Assembly: GCA_944319925.1 (NCBI GenBank)
Contig: CALUFQ010000019.1
Location: 1 to 51,961, forward strand
Direction of reading: 5' to 3'
Source: an uncultured Paraprevotella sp.
GTDB taxonomy: Bacteria; Bacteroidota; Bacteroidia; Bacteroidales; Bacteroidaceae
Length of the DNA: 51,961 nt
Translations under genes and position numbers: made by a program
Part shown: positions 16,026 through 25,389 of the stretch, piece after piece
Layout of the letters: each line of letters opens with the position of its first letter
Position numbering within the stretch: the stretch's first letter is position 1
The notes under the pieces: model-generated
Seen by the model: only the letters and a program-made list of their open reading frames with translations
Databases searched by the model: none
Told to the model about the DNA's origin: nothing

Positions 16026-17148
16026 AAAAATCGGTATTGTGACCCTTTGGGATTCCCCCGTGAATTACGGGCAGGTGTTGCAAGGGTATGCTTTAAGCGC
16101 GATATTGCAGGAGATGGGCTTTCAACCGTTTATTGTGAGATATACGTTAAGGGAAGAAATCAAGTACGACACGTTGTGGATGAAAGTCCGCCGTGTGCTT
16201 ACTGGGAAAAAGAGTGTCAGTGCCATTCTGAAACGTTATACTTGCAAGTCAGAGAAAATGGTGAACCGCCGTTTTGACGACTTCAGAAAAGAGCGTATGA
16301 GATATTCGGAGCGTTCGTATGATTCTTTTGATGATTTGGTGAAAGGTTATCCCAAGGCGGATATTTATGTCACGGGTAGTGACCAAGTGTGGGGGGCATC
16401 GGGTTCAAACAACAAGAAACGGATTTTTCTGCTGGACTTCCTTCCAAAGGAAGTGAGGAGAATTGCTTATGCCGCGAGTTTCGGACGAAACCAGATAGAG
16501 GACGATGAAAAGGATTTGTTCCAAACATGTTTGAGAAAATTTTCCGGCATCAGCGTGCGGGAGCAAACCGGATGTGACATCTGCCGTTGTTTGGGGATTC
16601 AAGGGACGCGTTGGGTGCTGGATCCGACATTACTGCTTCCACGGAAGAAATGGATGGAAACATTCCATTTGTCACGAAGAAGTTCAAAGAAAAAAGTTGT
16701 TTTTGCCTATATGTTGACCAATGATAAAAACAATAAAAGTTTTTATCAGCTGTTTGCAGCTTTGGAAAAGCGGGGTTATGAGGTGCGTTATGTTTCTTCG
16801 GCCTATTATTTGGATGAGAAAGCCACTTGCAGTCCTACTATTGAAGAATGGTTGGATAATATGTTGAATGCGGATCTCGTGATTACCTCTTCCTATCATG
16901 GCACTTTATTCGCGTTGAATTTCAATACGCCTTTTATTTTCATCCCCAAACACAAAGGCAAGGGAGGGGAAAATTCCCGTCTATATACATTGTTGGAAGA
17001 TTTGGGCTTGGAAGGCAGGATTTTCCTCAATGGGGAAAGTTCGTTGGATGAACTTCTAGGCGAGACATGGGATTGGCCACTTGTAAATGACTTTTTTGAG
17101 AAAAAACGTTTGGAGAGTTTGGACTATTTGGAAGAGACCTTACGCTAA
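16015..17148 (+). CDS. polysaccharide pyruvyl transferase family protein (copy 2)
   Basis: The 377-residue product begins with KIGIVTLWDSPVNYGQVLQGYALS and shows VTGSDQVWGASG, IAYAASFGRNQ, ISVREQTGCDIC, WVLDPTLLLPR and VITSSYHGTLFALNFNTPFI. It is related to the protein at 9966-11078 but clearly diverged. Together with the preceding FrhB-like gene it repeats the same two-gene cassette. It probably modifies a different sugar than copy 1; the reaction is not known. Confidence 0.85.
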   Translation: MEDRKIGIVTLWDSPVNYGQVLQGYALSAILQEMGFQPFIVRYTLREEIKYDTLWMKVRRVLTGKKSVSAILKRYTCKSEKMVNRRFDDFRKERMRYSERSYDSFDDLVKGYPKADIYVTGSDQVWGASGSNNKKRIFLLDFLPKEVRRIAYAASFGRNQIEDDEKDLFQTCLRKFSGISVREQTGCDICRCLGIQGTRWVLDPTLLLPRKKWMETFHLSRRSSKKKVVFAYMLTNDKNNKSFYQLFAALEKRGYEVRYVSSAYYLDEKATCSPTIEEWLDNMLNADLVITSSYHGTLFALNFNTPFIFIPKHKGKGGENSRLYTLLEDLGLEGRIFLNGESSLDELLGETWDWPLVNDFFEKKRLESLDYLEETLR

Positions 17149-17159
17149 ATATTGATTGA

Positions 17160-18272
17160 ATGAAGATTCTTTTCATTACGAACCAGCTTCCACCGTTGGT
17201 GGATGGCGTGGGGGACTACACCTATAACTTGGCACGGGAGTTCGCTCGTCACGGGCATGAAGTGGCCGTCGTGTGCCGGAAGGACGCTCGCATCCGGATG
17301 GATTATGGGGACATCAGGGTGTTTCCGTTGGTGAGGCGGTGGGATTTCGGCGCGGTTCGTCCCATCGTGCGACTGGTGCGGGAACTGGGAATTGAGGTGG
17401 TTTCCTTGCAGTACGTGCCGCATGGATTCCATCCGAAGGGGCTGCCGTTCCCGCTGATTTATGTCATGCGGGAGGTAAAGAGAACTGGAGTACGGGTGCA
17501 GATTTTTTGTCATGAGGTGTATGTGCCTTTTCAGGGTGGGATGAAGAACCGCGTGATAAGTTTTCTGACAAGCCGGGTGACCCAAGGCATCTTGAAGTAT
17601 TGCGATGTGGTGGCCACAAGCATAGATTATTATAAGCAGATGATATTGGGATTGCATCCGCGAAACAGGGAAGTGGGAGTGATACCGATAGCAAGCAATG
17701 TGCCGGAATGTCCACTGGGCGAAAATGAACGTATTCTTTTAAGAAGAAAGATTGCGGATGACAATGAAATCATCGTGGCTTTTTTCGGCAAGCGTGATAT
17801 AGAGACGAGCATGCAGGCTTTGCGGAATCTGATTCAAAAAGGATATGCTATAAAGGTGCTGTTCATCGGTAAAGTGGCGGAAAAAACGAATGATGTATCC
17901 CTTCCTTGCTATAAGACCGGTGTGCTGGACTTAAAGGAAATCAGTCCCTATTTTCAGGTGGCGGACATATTAGTCCTTCCCGAGAATGGCAAGTCCGGAT
18001 GTTCCTTCAAAAGCGGGTCGTTGATAGCCGGGATGCGCAGCGGATTGCCGGTGGTCAGTGTGTGCGGGCTTCTGACATCTTCCTCATTAGAACACGGAAA
18101 GAATATCGTATTCGCAGATTTTGAGAATGTGGCGCAGTTAGAACGTGTGTTGATGCCGTTGGTTGAGGATTCGGATATGAGAAGACGCATCGGGGAGAAT
18201 GCCCGAATGCTGGTTCAAAATATTTCATGGGCGAATACTTGCGCTCAATATGAGTTCCTGTTAAATAGTTGA
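17160..18272 (+). CDS. glycosyltransferase family 4, divergent
   Basis: The 370-residue product has a GT-B N-terminal domain (ITNQLPPLVDGVGDYTYNLA, then HGHEVAVVC) and a C-terminal nucleotide-sugar domain (VADILVLPENGKSGCSFKSGSL, then GMRSGLPVV). The usual EGFG-x4-E motif is replaced by KSGCSFKSGSL, so it belongs to an atypical branch. It lies 11 bases after the upstream gene and 9 bases before the next. Confidence 0.82.
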   Translation: MKILFITNQLPPLVDGVGDYTYNLAREFARHGHEVAVVCRKDARIRMDYGDIRVFPLVRRWDFGAVRPIVRLVRELGIEVVSLQYVPHGFHPKGLPFPLIYVMREVKRTGVRVQIFCHEVYVPFQGGMKNRVISFLTSRVTQGILKYCDVVATSIDYYKQMILGLHPRNREVGVIPIASNVPECPLGENERILLRRKIADDNEIIVAFFGKRDIETSMQALRNLIQKGYAIKVLFIGKVAEKTNDVSLPCYKTGVLDLKEISPYFQVADILVLPENGKSGCSFKSGSLIAGMRSGLPVVSVCGLLTSSSLEHGKNIVFADFENVAQLERVLMPLVEDSDMRRRIGENARMLVQNISWANTCAQYEFLLNS

Positions 18273-18281
18273 ATAAAGGAA

Positions 18282-19526
18282 ATGAATTCTGTCTTAATAT
18301 CCCATCCCACAGGGAATGCCAATGTGCGCGGGGCGGTGGACGGCTTTTGCAAGCAAGGTGTCTTGGAAAGTTTTCACACATCGGTGGCTTGCTTTAAGGG
18401 CAGTAGCCTATATAAAATAGGTGTAGGCCCGTTGCGTGATTTCCGCCGGAGAACGTACAGTGAGGCAGTGAGGGAAAAAGTGCATACCCATCCGTGGAAA
18501 GAGATGGGTCGCATGGCATCGACCAAACTTGGGATTCAGAAATGGACGCAGGATAAAGTAGGACGTTTCTGCATCGACGAGGTGTATCAGGACATGGACA
18601 ACCGTGTGGCGCAGTATGTGGCGCGGTATCCGGAACGAATGGATGCAGTCTATGCATACGAGGATTGTGCAGAACAGACTTTCCAGGTGGCAAAACGGCT
18701 GGGGAAGGCTTGTTTGTATGACTTGCCCATCGGGTATTGGCGAGCCATGCGGAAGATGTTGGAGGATGAACGTCGGCGGAATCCGGAATGGGGGATGACG
18801 TTGGGTGGCTTTAATGATTCGGACGAGAAACTGGCGCGTAAAGACCGTGAACTGGCCATGGCCGACCGGATTTATGTGGCGAGCTCGTTCACGAAAAAGA
18901 CATTGGAACTATATCCTGGGGAGTTGGCCGAAGTGGAAGTCATTCCATACGGGTTTCCGCCGGTAAATGTGAAACGGGCGTATCAACCATTCGGCGGACG
19001 GAAGGTCAAAGTGCTCTTCGTGGGAGGATTGTCGCAGCGCAAAGGGCTTTCCTATTTGTTTGAAGCCATGAAGGGGTTTGAGGACAGGATGGAGCTGACC
19101 GTGGTGGGACAAGGAGATGTGTCCCGTTGTCCGGCTTTGAAAGCCGCCCTCGGACGGGTGAGACATATTCCTTCGTTGCCTCATGAGGAAGTGTTGGCCT
19201 TGATGGCCACGCAAGACGTGTTGGTGTTTCCTTCTTTGTTCGAAGGGTTCGGGCTGGTCGTGACGGAAGCCATGTCACAGGGTACGCCGGTGGTGACCAC
19301 GGAACGCACATGCGGGCCGGACATCATCACCCATGGGCGGGACGGATGGATTGTCCCGGCAGGTTCGGCCACTCCATTGGCCGGATTGTTCGAAACGTTT
19401 GTGGCGCACCCGGAAATGTTGCATGAAGCGGGCAAGGAAGCTTTGAAGGCCGCGTCCCGTCGCCCGTGGAGTTGCTATGAGTATGAATTGGCGCAAGCCG
19501 TAACCGCATACCTCAATGAGAGATGA
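18282..19526 (+). CDS. glycosyltransferase family 4
   Basis: The 414-residue GT-B protein has the diagnostic C-terminal sites VKVLFVGGLSQRKG (donor binding) and FPSLFEGFGLVVTEAMSQGTPVV (EGFG-x3-E), followed by GRDGWIVP. The N-terminal domain contains RGAVDGF and YAYEDCAEQT. It overlaps the polymerase gene by 11 bases. It probably transfers one sugar to the growing repeat unit at the membrane surface. Confidence 0.9.
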   Translation: MNSVLISHPTGNANVRGAVDGFCKQGVLESFHTSVACFKGSSLYKIGVGPLRDFRRRTYSEAVREKVHTHPWKEMGRMASTKLGIQKWTQDKVGRFCIDEVYQDMDNRVAQYVARYPERMDAVYAYEDCAEQTFQVAKRLGKACLYDLPIGYWRAMRKMLEDERRRNPEWGMTLGGFNDSDEKLARKDRELAMADRIYVASSFTKKTLELYPGELAEVEVIPYGFPPVNVKRAYQPFGGRKVKVLFVGGLSQRKGLSYLFEAMKGFEDRMELTVVGQGDVSRCPALKAALGRVRHIPSLPHEEVLALMATQDVLVFPSLFEGFGLVVTEAMSQGTPVVTTERTCGPDIITHGRDGWIVPAGSATPLAGLFETFVAHPEMLHEAGKEALKAASRRPWSCYEYELAQAVTAYLNER

Positions 19527-20844
19527 ACAGGCTTTGGCATTGAGCGCAGGCGAGTCCGATTTGGCTTATCGGATGTGTCGAAGGGCGGTTTGGCTTTATC
19601 TGGTCTTGCTGATTTTCGAGGGCGCGTTGCGGAAATGGTTCCTGCCTTCGTTGGCCACGCCTTTGCTATTGGTGCGCGATCCAGTAGCCATTTACTTGGT
19701 TTACGAAGGGTTCCGCCACCGGTGGTTGGGCTCCAATTATGTCAAGGTGATGGTGGTGGTGGCTACGGTGTCGGCTTTGGCCACATTGTTGGTGGGTCAT
19801 CATAATCTGTTTGTCAGCCTCTACGGATGGCGCATCTATTTCTTCCATTTTCCAGTCATTTTCGTGATGGGACAGGTGCTGACGCGCGATGACCTGCTCA
19901 GGATGGGGCGGTTCGTTCTCTACCTTTCCATCCCGATGACCTTGCTGGTGGTCGCCCAGTTCTATTCCCCTCAGACGGCTTGGGTAAACCTTGGGATTGG
20001 AGGAGAGGGCGGAGCCGGTGGAGCCGGAGCATTAGGGTATATGCGTCCGCCAGGAACTTTCTCTTTTTCTCCTGGCTATACGAACTTTCAGGCGGTCGTG
20101 GGATGTTTTCTGTTGTACTTTTTGGTGTCCAACGACCTGCTGAACGAGAGAAGGAGACTGCCGAAATGGGTGTTGGCAGTGGCGGTCGTGTGTTATCTGA
20201 TTTCTATCCCTACGTCCATCTCGCGTACGCATTTCTTCCAGACTCTGGTGTTTTTGGCGTTTCTAGGGATAGCGGCGTTCCGGAAAGAACGATTGAAGGT
20301 TTATTTCTTGCAGGCACTAGTTCTGACCCTGTTGGCGGTTTTTGTCCTTTCAATGTGGGGCGTAGCCGACACAATGATGGAGGCTTTTGATGCGCGGTTC
20401 ACCACGGCCAATGAGGTTGAAGGTGGAATTCGGGGAGTATTGGGAGGACGTTATGTGGGAGGATTGTTGGGTGCTTTCCTGAATACGGACATACCGGTAT
20501 GCGGTTATGGCATGGGGCTGGGCACGAATGCGGGGGCAAGCCTGATGGGAGGCAACATGTATTCTTTTGGCTTTAATGCGGAGGTGGAATGGGAGAGGGT
20601 TCTAGGAGAGTGTGGATTGCTGATGGGGACTGTAATTCTCGGTGTCCGTCTGTTATTTTCGCTGGATATATGGCATAAGGCATACCGTTGCCTAGTCGCT
20701 CGGGCGGACATGCTGCCGTGGATGCTTTCAGCCGGTATGATGCTGACGGTGCCGCAGGGGCAGTGGGGAGTTACTACCAATCTCGGATTCTGCATATTGT
20801 TCGGTGGGTTGGCTTTGACAGCGGTAAGGACTTCAAAGGAATGA
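19516..20844 (+). CDS. Wzy-like O-antigen/polysaccharide polymerase or ligase
   Basis: The 442-residue integral membrane protein has about ten hydrophobic helices and a large loop between residues about 285 and 355. It begins with YLVLLIFEGALRKWFLP, a start I associate with EpsG/O-antigen-ligase-like proteins. PPGTFSFSPGYTNFQ and SRTHFF resemble the ligase-domain active region. It is the only polymerase candidate in the locus, so I assign it to joining repeat units in the periplasm. Sequence conservation in this class is low, and the assignment rests on topology and context. Confidence 0.72.
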   Translation: MRDEQALALSAGESDLAYRMCRRAVWLYLVLLIFEGALRKWFLPSLATPLLLVRDPVAIYLVYEGFRHRWLGSNYVKVMVVVATVSALATLLVGHHNLFVSLYGWRIYFFHFPVIFVMGQVLTRDDLLRMGRFVLYLSIPMTLLVVAQFYSPQTAWVNLGIGGEGGAGGAGALGYMRPPGTFSFSPGYTNFQAVVGCFLLYFLVSNDLLNERRRLPKWVLAVAVVCYLISIPTSISRTHFFQTLVFLAFLGIAAFRKERLKVYFLQALVLTLLAVFVLSMWGVADTMMEAFDARFTTANEVEGGIRGVLGGRYVGGLLGAFLNTDIPVCGYGMGLGTNAGASLMGGNMYSFGFNAEVEWERVLGECGLLMGTVILGVRLLFSLDIWHKAYRCLVARADMLPWMLSAGMMLTVPQGQWGVTTNLGFCILFGGLALTAVRTSKE

Positions 20845-21830
20845 TTACGTATTTTCATCGTCATAAGGCGTGCGGTTTCTCCATTTTTAAAGTTTTCAGT
20901 ACGATAGAGGCTGAAATCAAAAAACAGGAAGAGGTGGAAGATGTGTTTGTGCCTTCGTGGCGTTCCATGCCATGGGATGTGGTACGCAATTGCCTTTATA
21001 CGTTCAGGCATCGGAACAAAACGGGAATCAACCATGTGACGGGACATATCCATGACGTACTTTTGGCTTTGACCGGTTGTAAGACGGTCTTGACAGTTCA
21101 TGACTTGGTGTTTCTAGACCATGTGCGAAATCCGTTGAAACGGTTTTATAAATGGTTGTTTTGGCTTTATTTGCCGGTGAGGTTGGCAGACCGGGTGACT
21201 TGCATCTCCCATGAGACACAGCGCAGGCTTTTGTCGCATGTGCATACGGATAAGGTGTGTGTGATACATAACCCCATAGACCCTGCATTTCATTATATAC
21301 CGAAAGAGTTTAACGTAGAGAAACCCGTGATTCTGCATATCGGAACGGGATGGAACAAGAATCTGATGCGTACGGTCATGGCTTTGCAAGGCATTCCGTG
21401 CCATTTGCGGATTGTGGGTACGGCGGAATCGGATGTGTTGCAGGCTTTGGGAATGTATGCCGTGGAATACAGCGTGTGTACGGGGTTGACGGATGAGGAA
21501 ATCCGTCAGGAATATGCCCGCTGTGACATTGTGAATTTTCCCTCTGTATATGAAGGATTCGGTATGCCTGTCATTGAGGGCCAGCAGACCGGGCGTGTGG
21601 TGGTGACTTCGCGGATAGAACCTTTGGTGGAGGTTTCGGGCGGGGCCGCTGAATTTGTGAACCCGTTGGAGGTGGAGAGCATCCGGCAAGCTTATATGCA
21701 TGTCATATCAGATAATGCTCACCGTGACCACCTGATTGCGGAAGGATTGGAAAATGTGAGACGGTTTGATGTGGGGGAAATAGCATCTCAATATTTGTCA
21801 TTGTATCAGAAATTGAAAAGGAAGTCATGA
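20841..21830 (+). CDS. glycosyltransferase family 4
   Basis: The 329-residue protein has a short N-terminal GT-B domain (NHVTGHIHDVLLAL, TVLTVHDLVFLD), the acceptor/donor linker CISHETQRRLL and VIHNPIDPAF, and the C-terminal site FPSVYEGFGMPVIEGQQTGRV. The start at 20841 is fixed by an ATGA overlap with the polymerase gene. It overlaps the next gene by 4 bases. Confidence 0.9.
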   Translation: MITYFHRHKACGFSIFKVFSTIEAEIKKQEEVEDVFVPSWRSMPWDVVRNCLYTFRHRNKTGINHVTGHIHDVLLALTGCKTVLTVHDLVFLDHVRNPLKRFYKWLFWLYLPVRLADRVTCISHETQRRLLSHVHTDKVCVIHNPIDPAFHYIPKEFNVEKPVILHIGTGWNKNLMRTVMALQGIPCHLRIVGTAESDVLQALGMYAVEYSVCTGLTDEEIRQEYARCDIVNFPSVYEGFGMPVIEGQQTGRVVVTSRIEPLVEVSGGAAEFVNPLEVESIRQAYMHVISDNAHRDHLIAEGLENVRRFDVGEIASQYLSLYQKLKRKS

Positions 21831-22738
21831 AAGTAGGATTCTATACGCTTTTGTATATAGCGGATTTTGAAAGTTTGAGATTGAGCCGAACGACAGTATG
21901 TGGCGAGGAACGTATTTTGGTTTATTTGAGAAACTGTAATACGTTGGCATCTACTTTGGCAAGGAATGGAATGGGTGAATTGACCGTCCTGACCAATAAT
22001 GCACAATATTTAAATGGGCTAAAGCAAACCTATGACTTTTCTTTTCAGATTACGGAAATCAACTTTTCTTTAAATGTTCCTCATGATATAGGCTTTTATA
22101 GTGCACATTTTAAGATAGACGCATACCGCTATTTAGGAACGCTATCAAGCGAATATTCGTTTTTATTGGATAATGATATGGTATGTGTAAGTCCTATGCC
22201 GGATTGTATGAAAAGATTAGTGGAAAGACAAGCTGCGGTCTATTATGCATTCCCAATCCGGGACGTGGAAAAACATGATGTCAGCATAATGAGGCAAATT
22301 GACCCCAATATAGTTTCAGGTCAATGGGTGGGGGGAGAATTTATTGGCGGAACCGATAAATTCTTTTCCCGCTTATATTCTATTATCATGTCTTTTGCCG
22401 ACAGGTATTTTCAGATGAAAGATTTGGTTTTTCATCAGGGTGACGAAATGCTGACCAGTATTGCTATAGAAAAGATGGTGATGGAAAATGAATGTTTGCT
22501 CGTGGAGGGTGGAAATATCGGGTTGTCTTATCGTTACTATTCTATCCATGAAAATAGACCTTTGGCATTTTACAAAAGTTGGTTTTACCATCTAATTTGT
22601 GACAAAAGTTTCTTAGCAAGTCCGGAAGTTGCGGTATGCCAAAACAATGAAGCCTTTTTTGCGATGTATGAACGTTACCGTTGCCGTGTCGTGAGGATGA
22701 AGAAATTATACCATGGGGTTAGAAACTTTTGGAAATGA
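21827..22738 (+). CDS. putative glycosyltransferase, GT-A type (GT8-like)
   Basis: The 303-residue product is not a clear match to a named family. YSFLLDNDMVCVSPMP looks like the DXD site of GT8 and related enzymes, and SGQWVGGEFIGG plus HQGDEMLTS fit the acceptor side. It is distinctly AT-rich compared with both neighbours, which suggests separate acquisition. It shares a 4-base overlap with the gene upstream. The role in repeat-unit assembly is inferred from position. Confidence 0.6.
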   Translation: MKVGFYTLLYIADFESLRLSRTTVCGEERILVYLRNCNTLASTLARNGMGELTVLTNNAQYLNGLKQTYDFSFQITEINFSLNVPHDIGFYSAHFKIDAYRYLGTLSSEYSFLLDNDMVCVSPMPDCMKRLVERQAAVYYAFPIRDVEKHDVSIMRQIDPNIVSGQWVGGEFIGGTDKFFSRLYSIIMSFADRYFQMKDLVFHQGDEMLTSIAIEKMVMENECLLVEGGNIGLSYRYYSIHENRPLAFYKSWFYHLICDKSFLASPEVAVCQNNEAFFAMYERYRCRVVRMKKLYHGVRNFWK

Positions 22739-22751
22739 TAAGAATAATATC

Positions 22752-23852
22752 ATGCGCATACTTCATTATATCCCCACCCTTGACCGCAATGGTGGCGGGA
22801 CTTCTTTCTACATGCAGTTGCTGGCCGGGGAACTGGGGCGGCTGGTGGACTTGCATGTCGTGACCCACGCTTCGGAGCATCCGGTGGAGGTGAGGCATTG
22901 CACGGTGCATCACATCGCACCCTTCACTCGTCCGGGCGAGATGAAAAAAGAAACGTTGACGCTCTTGCGGGAGTTGCGTCCGGACGCGGTACACATCAAC
23001 GGGTGTTGGCAACCGGCATGTGCCATGGTGCAACGCTGGGCGCAGAAGGCGGCAGGGTACAAGGTGGTGCTGACCCCGCACGGGATGCTGGAACCGTGGA
23101 TCATGGCACGTCATTATTGGACGCGCAAGTTGCCGGCTCTTTTGCTGTATCAGCGGGAAGCCGTGCGGCGAGCCGACTTCCTGCATGCCACGGCGGAAAG
23201 CGAGCGGCGTAACCTGCTGGCGTTGGGCTATAACCGGAAGGTGGCCGTGATTCCCAACGGGGTGGACATCGACACCATCCGGATGAAAACGGATTGGCGG
23301 AGACGGAAACAAATCCTGTTCCTTTCGCGGGTGCATGTGAAGAAAGGCATAGAGTTCCTGATTGATGCCGTGGCGGAGTTGCGGGACGAGCTGGCCGGAT
23401 TCCGGGTCGTGGTTGCCGGGGAGGGCGAGGCGAATTATATCGCTTCTTTGAACGACAAGGCGGAACGGGCCGGAGTGGGGGCGTTGTTTGACTTCCGTGG
23501 CGGCGTGTATGGCGAAGAAAAATGGACGCTGTATCGCGAATCGGACGTGTTCGTGCTGCCCACCTATTCGGAAAATTTCGGCATTGCCGTGGCGGAGGCT
23601 TTGGCCTGCGGCACTCCTGCCATTACCACCAAGGGAACACCGTGGCAGGATTTGGAAGAACAGCAATGCGGCTGGTGGACGGAAATCGGAAGCCACCCCT
23701 TGACGGCGGCCTTGCGCGGATTCCTGTCGGTCGGCGAAAGGCAGATGGAAGAGATGGGACGGCGTGGAAGGCGGCTGGTGGAAAACAAGTATTCTTCGCG
23801 CCAGATGGCCGTGGCCATGGAGGAGCTATACTGCAAAATGACGAAAGCATGA
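22752..23852 (+). CDS. glycosyltransferase family 4
   Basis: The 366-residue product has MRILHYIPTLDRNGGGTSFYM at its start, LTPHGMLEPW (a motif common in Bacteroidetes GT4 enzymes), AVIPNGVDID, ILFLSRVHVKKGIEFL and FVLPTYSENFGIAVAEALACG (SENFG-x3-E variant of EGFG). High GC returns here after the AT-rich gene upstream. The start at 22752 places the methionine directly before the conserved GT-B strand; 22713 would add 13 non-conserved residues. It overlaps the next gene by 4 bases. Confidence 0.9.
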   Translation: MRILHYIPTLDRNGGGTSFYMQLLAGELGRLVDLHVVTHASEHPVEVRHCTVHHIAPFTRPGEMKKETLTLLRELRPDAVHINGCWQPACAMVQRWAQKAAGYKVVLTPHGMLEPWIMARHYWTRKLPALLLYQREAVRRADFLHATAESERRNLLALGYNRKVAVIPNGVDIDTIRMKTDWRRRKQILFLSRVHVKKGIEFLIDAVAELRDELAGFRVVVAGEGEANYIASLNDKAERAGVGALFDFRGGVYGEEKWTLYRESDVFVLPTYSENFGIAVAEALACGTPAITTKGTPWQDLEEQQCGWWTEIGSHPLTAALRGFLSVGERQMEEMGRRGRRLVENKYSSRQMAVAMEELYCKMTKA

Positions 23853-24406
23853 GTGAAAACGTCCGTTTGGACACATTCGATGCCGGCGACTTTGACAAAG
23901 GAGCCGGGAAAGCGAAGCAAGCTTTGTGGTTTTTCGTGAACGCCTTGTTGGTGAAGGCTTCGTGGAATCCCTTCATGGGCATCAAAATCGCTTTGCTCCG
24001 AGCTTTCGGGGCGAAGATAGGCCGCGGGGTGGTCATCAAAAACAATGTGTGCGTAAAGTTTCCATGGAAACTGGAAGTCGGGGACAACGTATGGCTTGGG
24101 GAAAACGCATGGATTGACAATCTGGACAAGGTGGCCATCGGGAACAATGTCTGCATTTCCCAAGGTGCCTTGTTGCTGACGGGCAATCATGACTATACGC
24201 TTTCTTCTTTTGATTACCGGAACGCACCCATCGTGGTGGAAGACGGGGCTTGGATTGGCGCGAAGGCATTGGTTTGCCCCGGCGTCGTGGTCGGGACGCA
24301 TGCCGTGTTGGCCGCAGGAGGGGTGGCCACGAAGAGTTTACGCCCTTGGACGGTGTACCAAGGAAATCCGGCGAAGGAAATCAGGGTAAGATTTATAAGA
24401 TTTTGA
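23849..24406 (+). CDS. WcaF-like sugar O-acetyltransferase
   Basis: The 185-residue left-handed beta-helix protein has WNPFMGIKIALLRAFGAKIG at its N-terminal half, hexapeptide repeats (IGRGVVIKNNVCVKFP, VWLGENAWIDN) and the catalytic loop LLLTGNHDYT with His. It ends with PWTVYQGNPAKEIR. This matches the colanic-acid-type acetyltransferase group. It presumably O-acetylates a residue of the polysaccharide in the cytoplasm. The start at 23849 overlaps the upstream stop by 4 bases. Confidence 0.88.
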   Translation: MSENVRLDTFDAGDFDKGAGKAKQALWFFVNALLVKASWNPFMGIKIALLRAFGAKIGRGVVIKNNVCVKFPWKLEVGDNVWLGENAWIDNLDKVAIGNNVCISQGALLLTGNHDYTLSSFDYRNAPIVVEDGAWIGAKALVCPGVVVGTHAVLAAGGVATKSLRPWTVYQGNPAKEIRVRFIRF

Positions 24407-24408
24407 AA

Positions 24409-25374
24409 ATGAGCGAAAGTCGTTTAACTTATTTGGATATTGCTAAAGGCATAGGGATAATTTTGGTTGTAATCGGGCATTCAATATCAAACACTTCTTT
24501 TGTGTTTCATTTCATCTATGCTTTTCACATGCCGTTATTTTTTTATATTTCTGGGCGATGCTTTAATGAAAGCAAGTATGAGTTTTTATCTTTTGTACAA
24601 AAAAGAAGCAAGACTTTATTATGGCCAACATTTGTGTTCACTTTGCTGTTGTGTATCGGATATTATACGGTCGGACAGAAGCGTGATTTTTCTTATCTCA
24701 CGGTAGGGCTGCCAGATGCATTATGGTTTATTCCCGTGTTGTTTTGTGCGGAGATTTTATTTTATCCTTTTGCACGTATGTTGATGAAATCAAATGTTAA
24801 TCAACGAATGTGTATATTAACGGGGGTGGTTGTTGTTGCTCTATTGATAGGACATTTTTTATATAAAGGCGGTATTCATTTGATTTATTCTATCCCGGCA
24901 ATCTGTCCAGCATTGTCTTTTTATGGGATAGGCTATTTAATGAGGTCGTATGGTTCAAGTATTGAGAAGCGGATGAATTTTGGGGTATTCTTTTTCGGAA
25001 TGTCTATCGTGGCTTTTTGTTGTGAAAGCGGTTTGACTACAGATATAAGGTTGAATGCAATAACTCCTTTGTGGATTGGATCTATAGCAGCAATTTCTGG
25101 TATTTGGGGAATACTTGGAATATCACAAATAGTAGACAGATTGAATCAATCCAACATAGTGAAAACGTTATTGACGTTTTTAGGTGAACATACACTCATT
25201 ATTATGTGTTTGCATTATTTCTATATAAAGATGTCTGTACTTTATTTACATCCTTTCATAACGAATCATTTGGTATATAAACTCGTAGAAACGCTACTTG
25301 TTTGGGGTGGGCTTTATTGTAGTATCCTTTTAATAAATGGATATGCAGGTTGGATGATAGGTAAGAAGAGATAA
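24409..25374 (+). CDS. integral-membrane acyltransferase (family 3, OafA/WecH-like)
   Basis: The 321-residue protein has about ten membrane segments and starts with RLTYLDIAKGIGIILVVIGHS, where the conserved His of acyltransferase-3 enzymes is in VIGHS. FAFHMPLFFYISG-like sequence (YAFHMPLFFYISGR) follows. It would acylate the polysaccharide at the membrane using a cytoplasmic acyl donor. This is the most AT-rich gene of the block and lies two bases after a GC-rich gene, so it probably entered the locus separately. Confidence 0.88.
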   Translation: MSESRLTYLDIAKGIGIILVVIGHSISNTSFVFHFIYAFHMPLFFYISGRCFNESKYEFLSFVQKRSKTLLWPTFVFTLLLCIGYYTVGQKRDFSYLTVGLPDALWFIPVLFCAEILFYPFARMLMKSNVNQRMCILTGVVVVALLIGHFLYKGGIHLIYSIPAICPALSFYGIGYLMRSYGSSIEKRMNFGVFFFGMSIVAFCCESGLTTDIRLNAITPLWIGSIAAISGIWGILGISQIVDRLNQSNIVKTLLTFLGEHTLIIMCLHYFYIKMSVLYLHPFITNHLVYKLVETLLVWGGLYCSILLINGYAGWMIGKKR

Positions 25375-25389
25375 TTTTGGCGAATTTAA

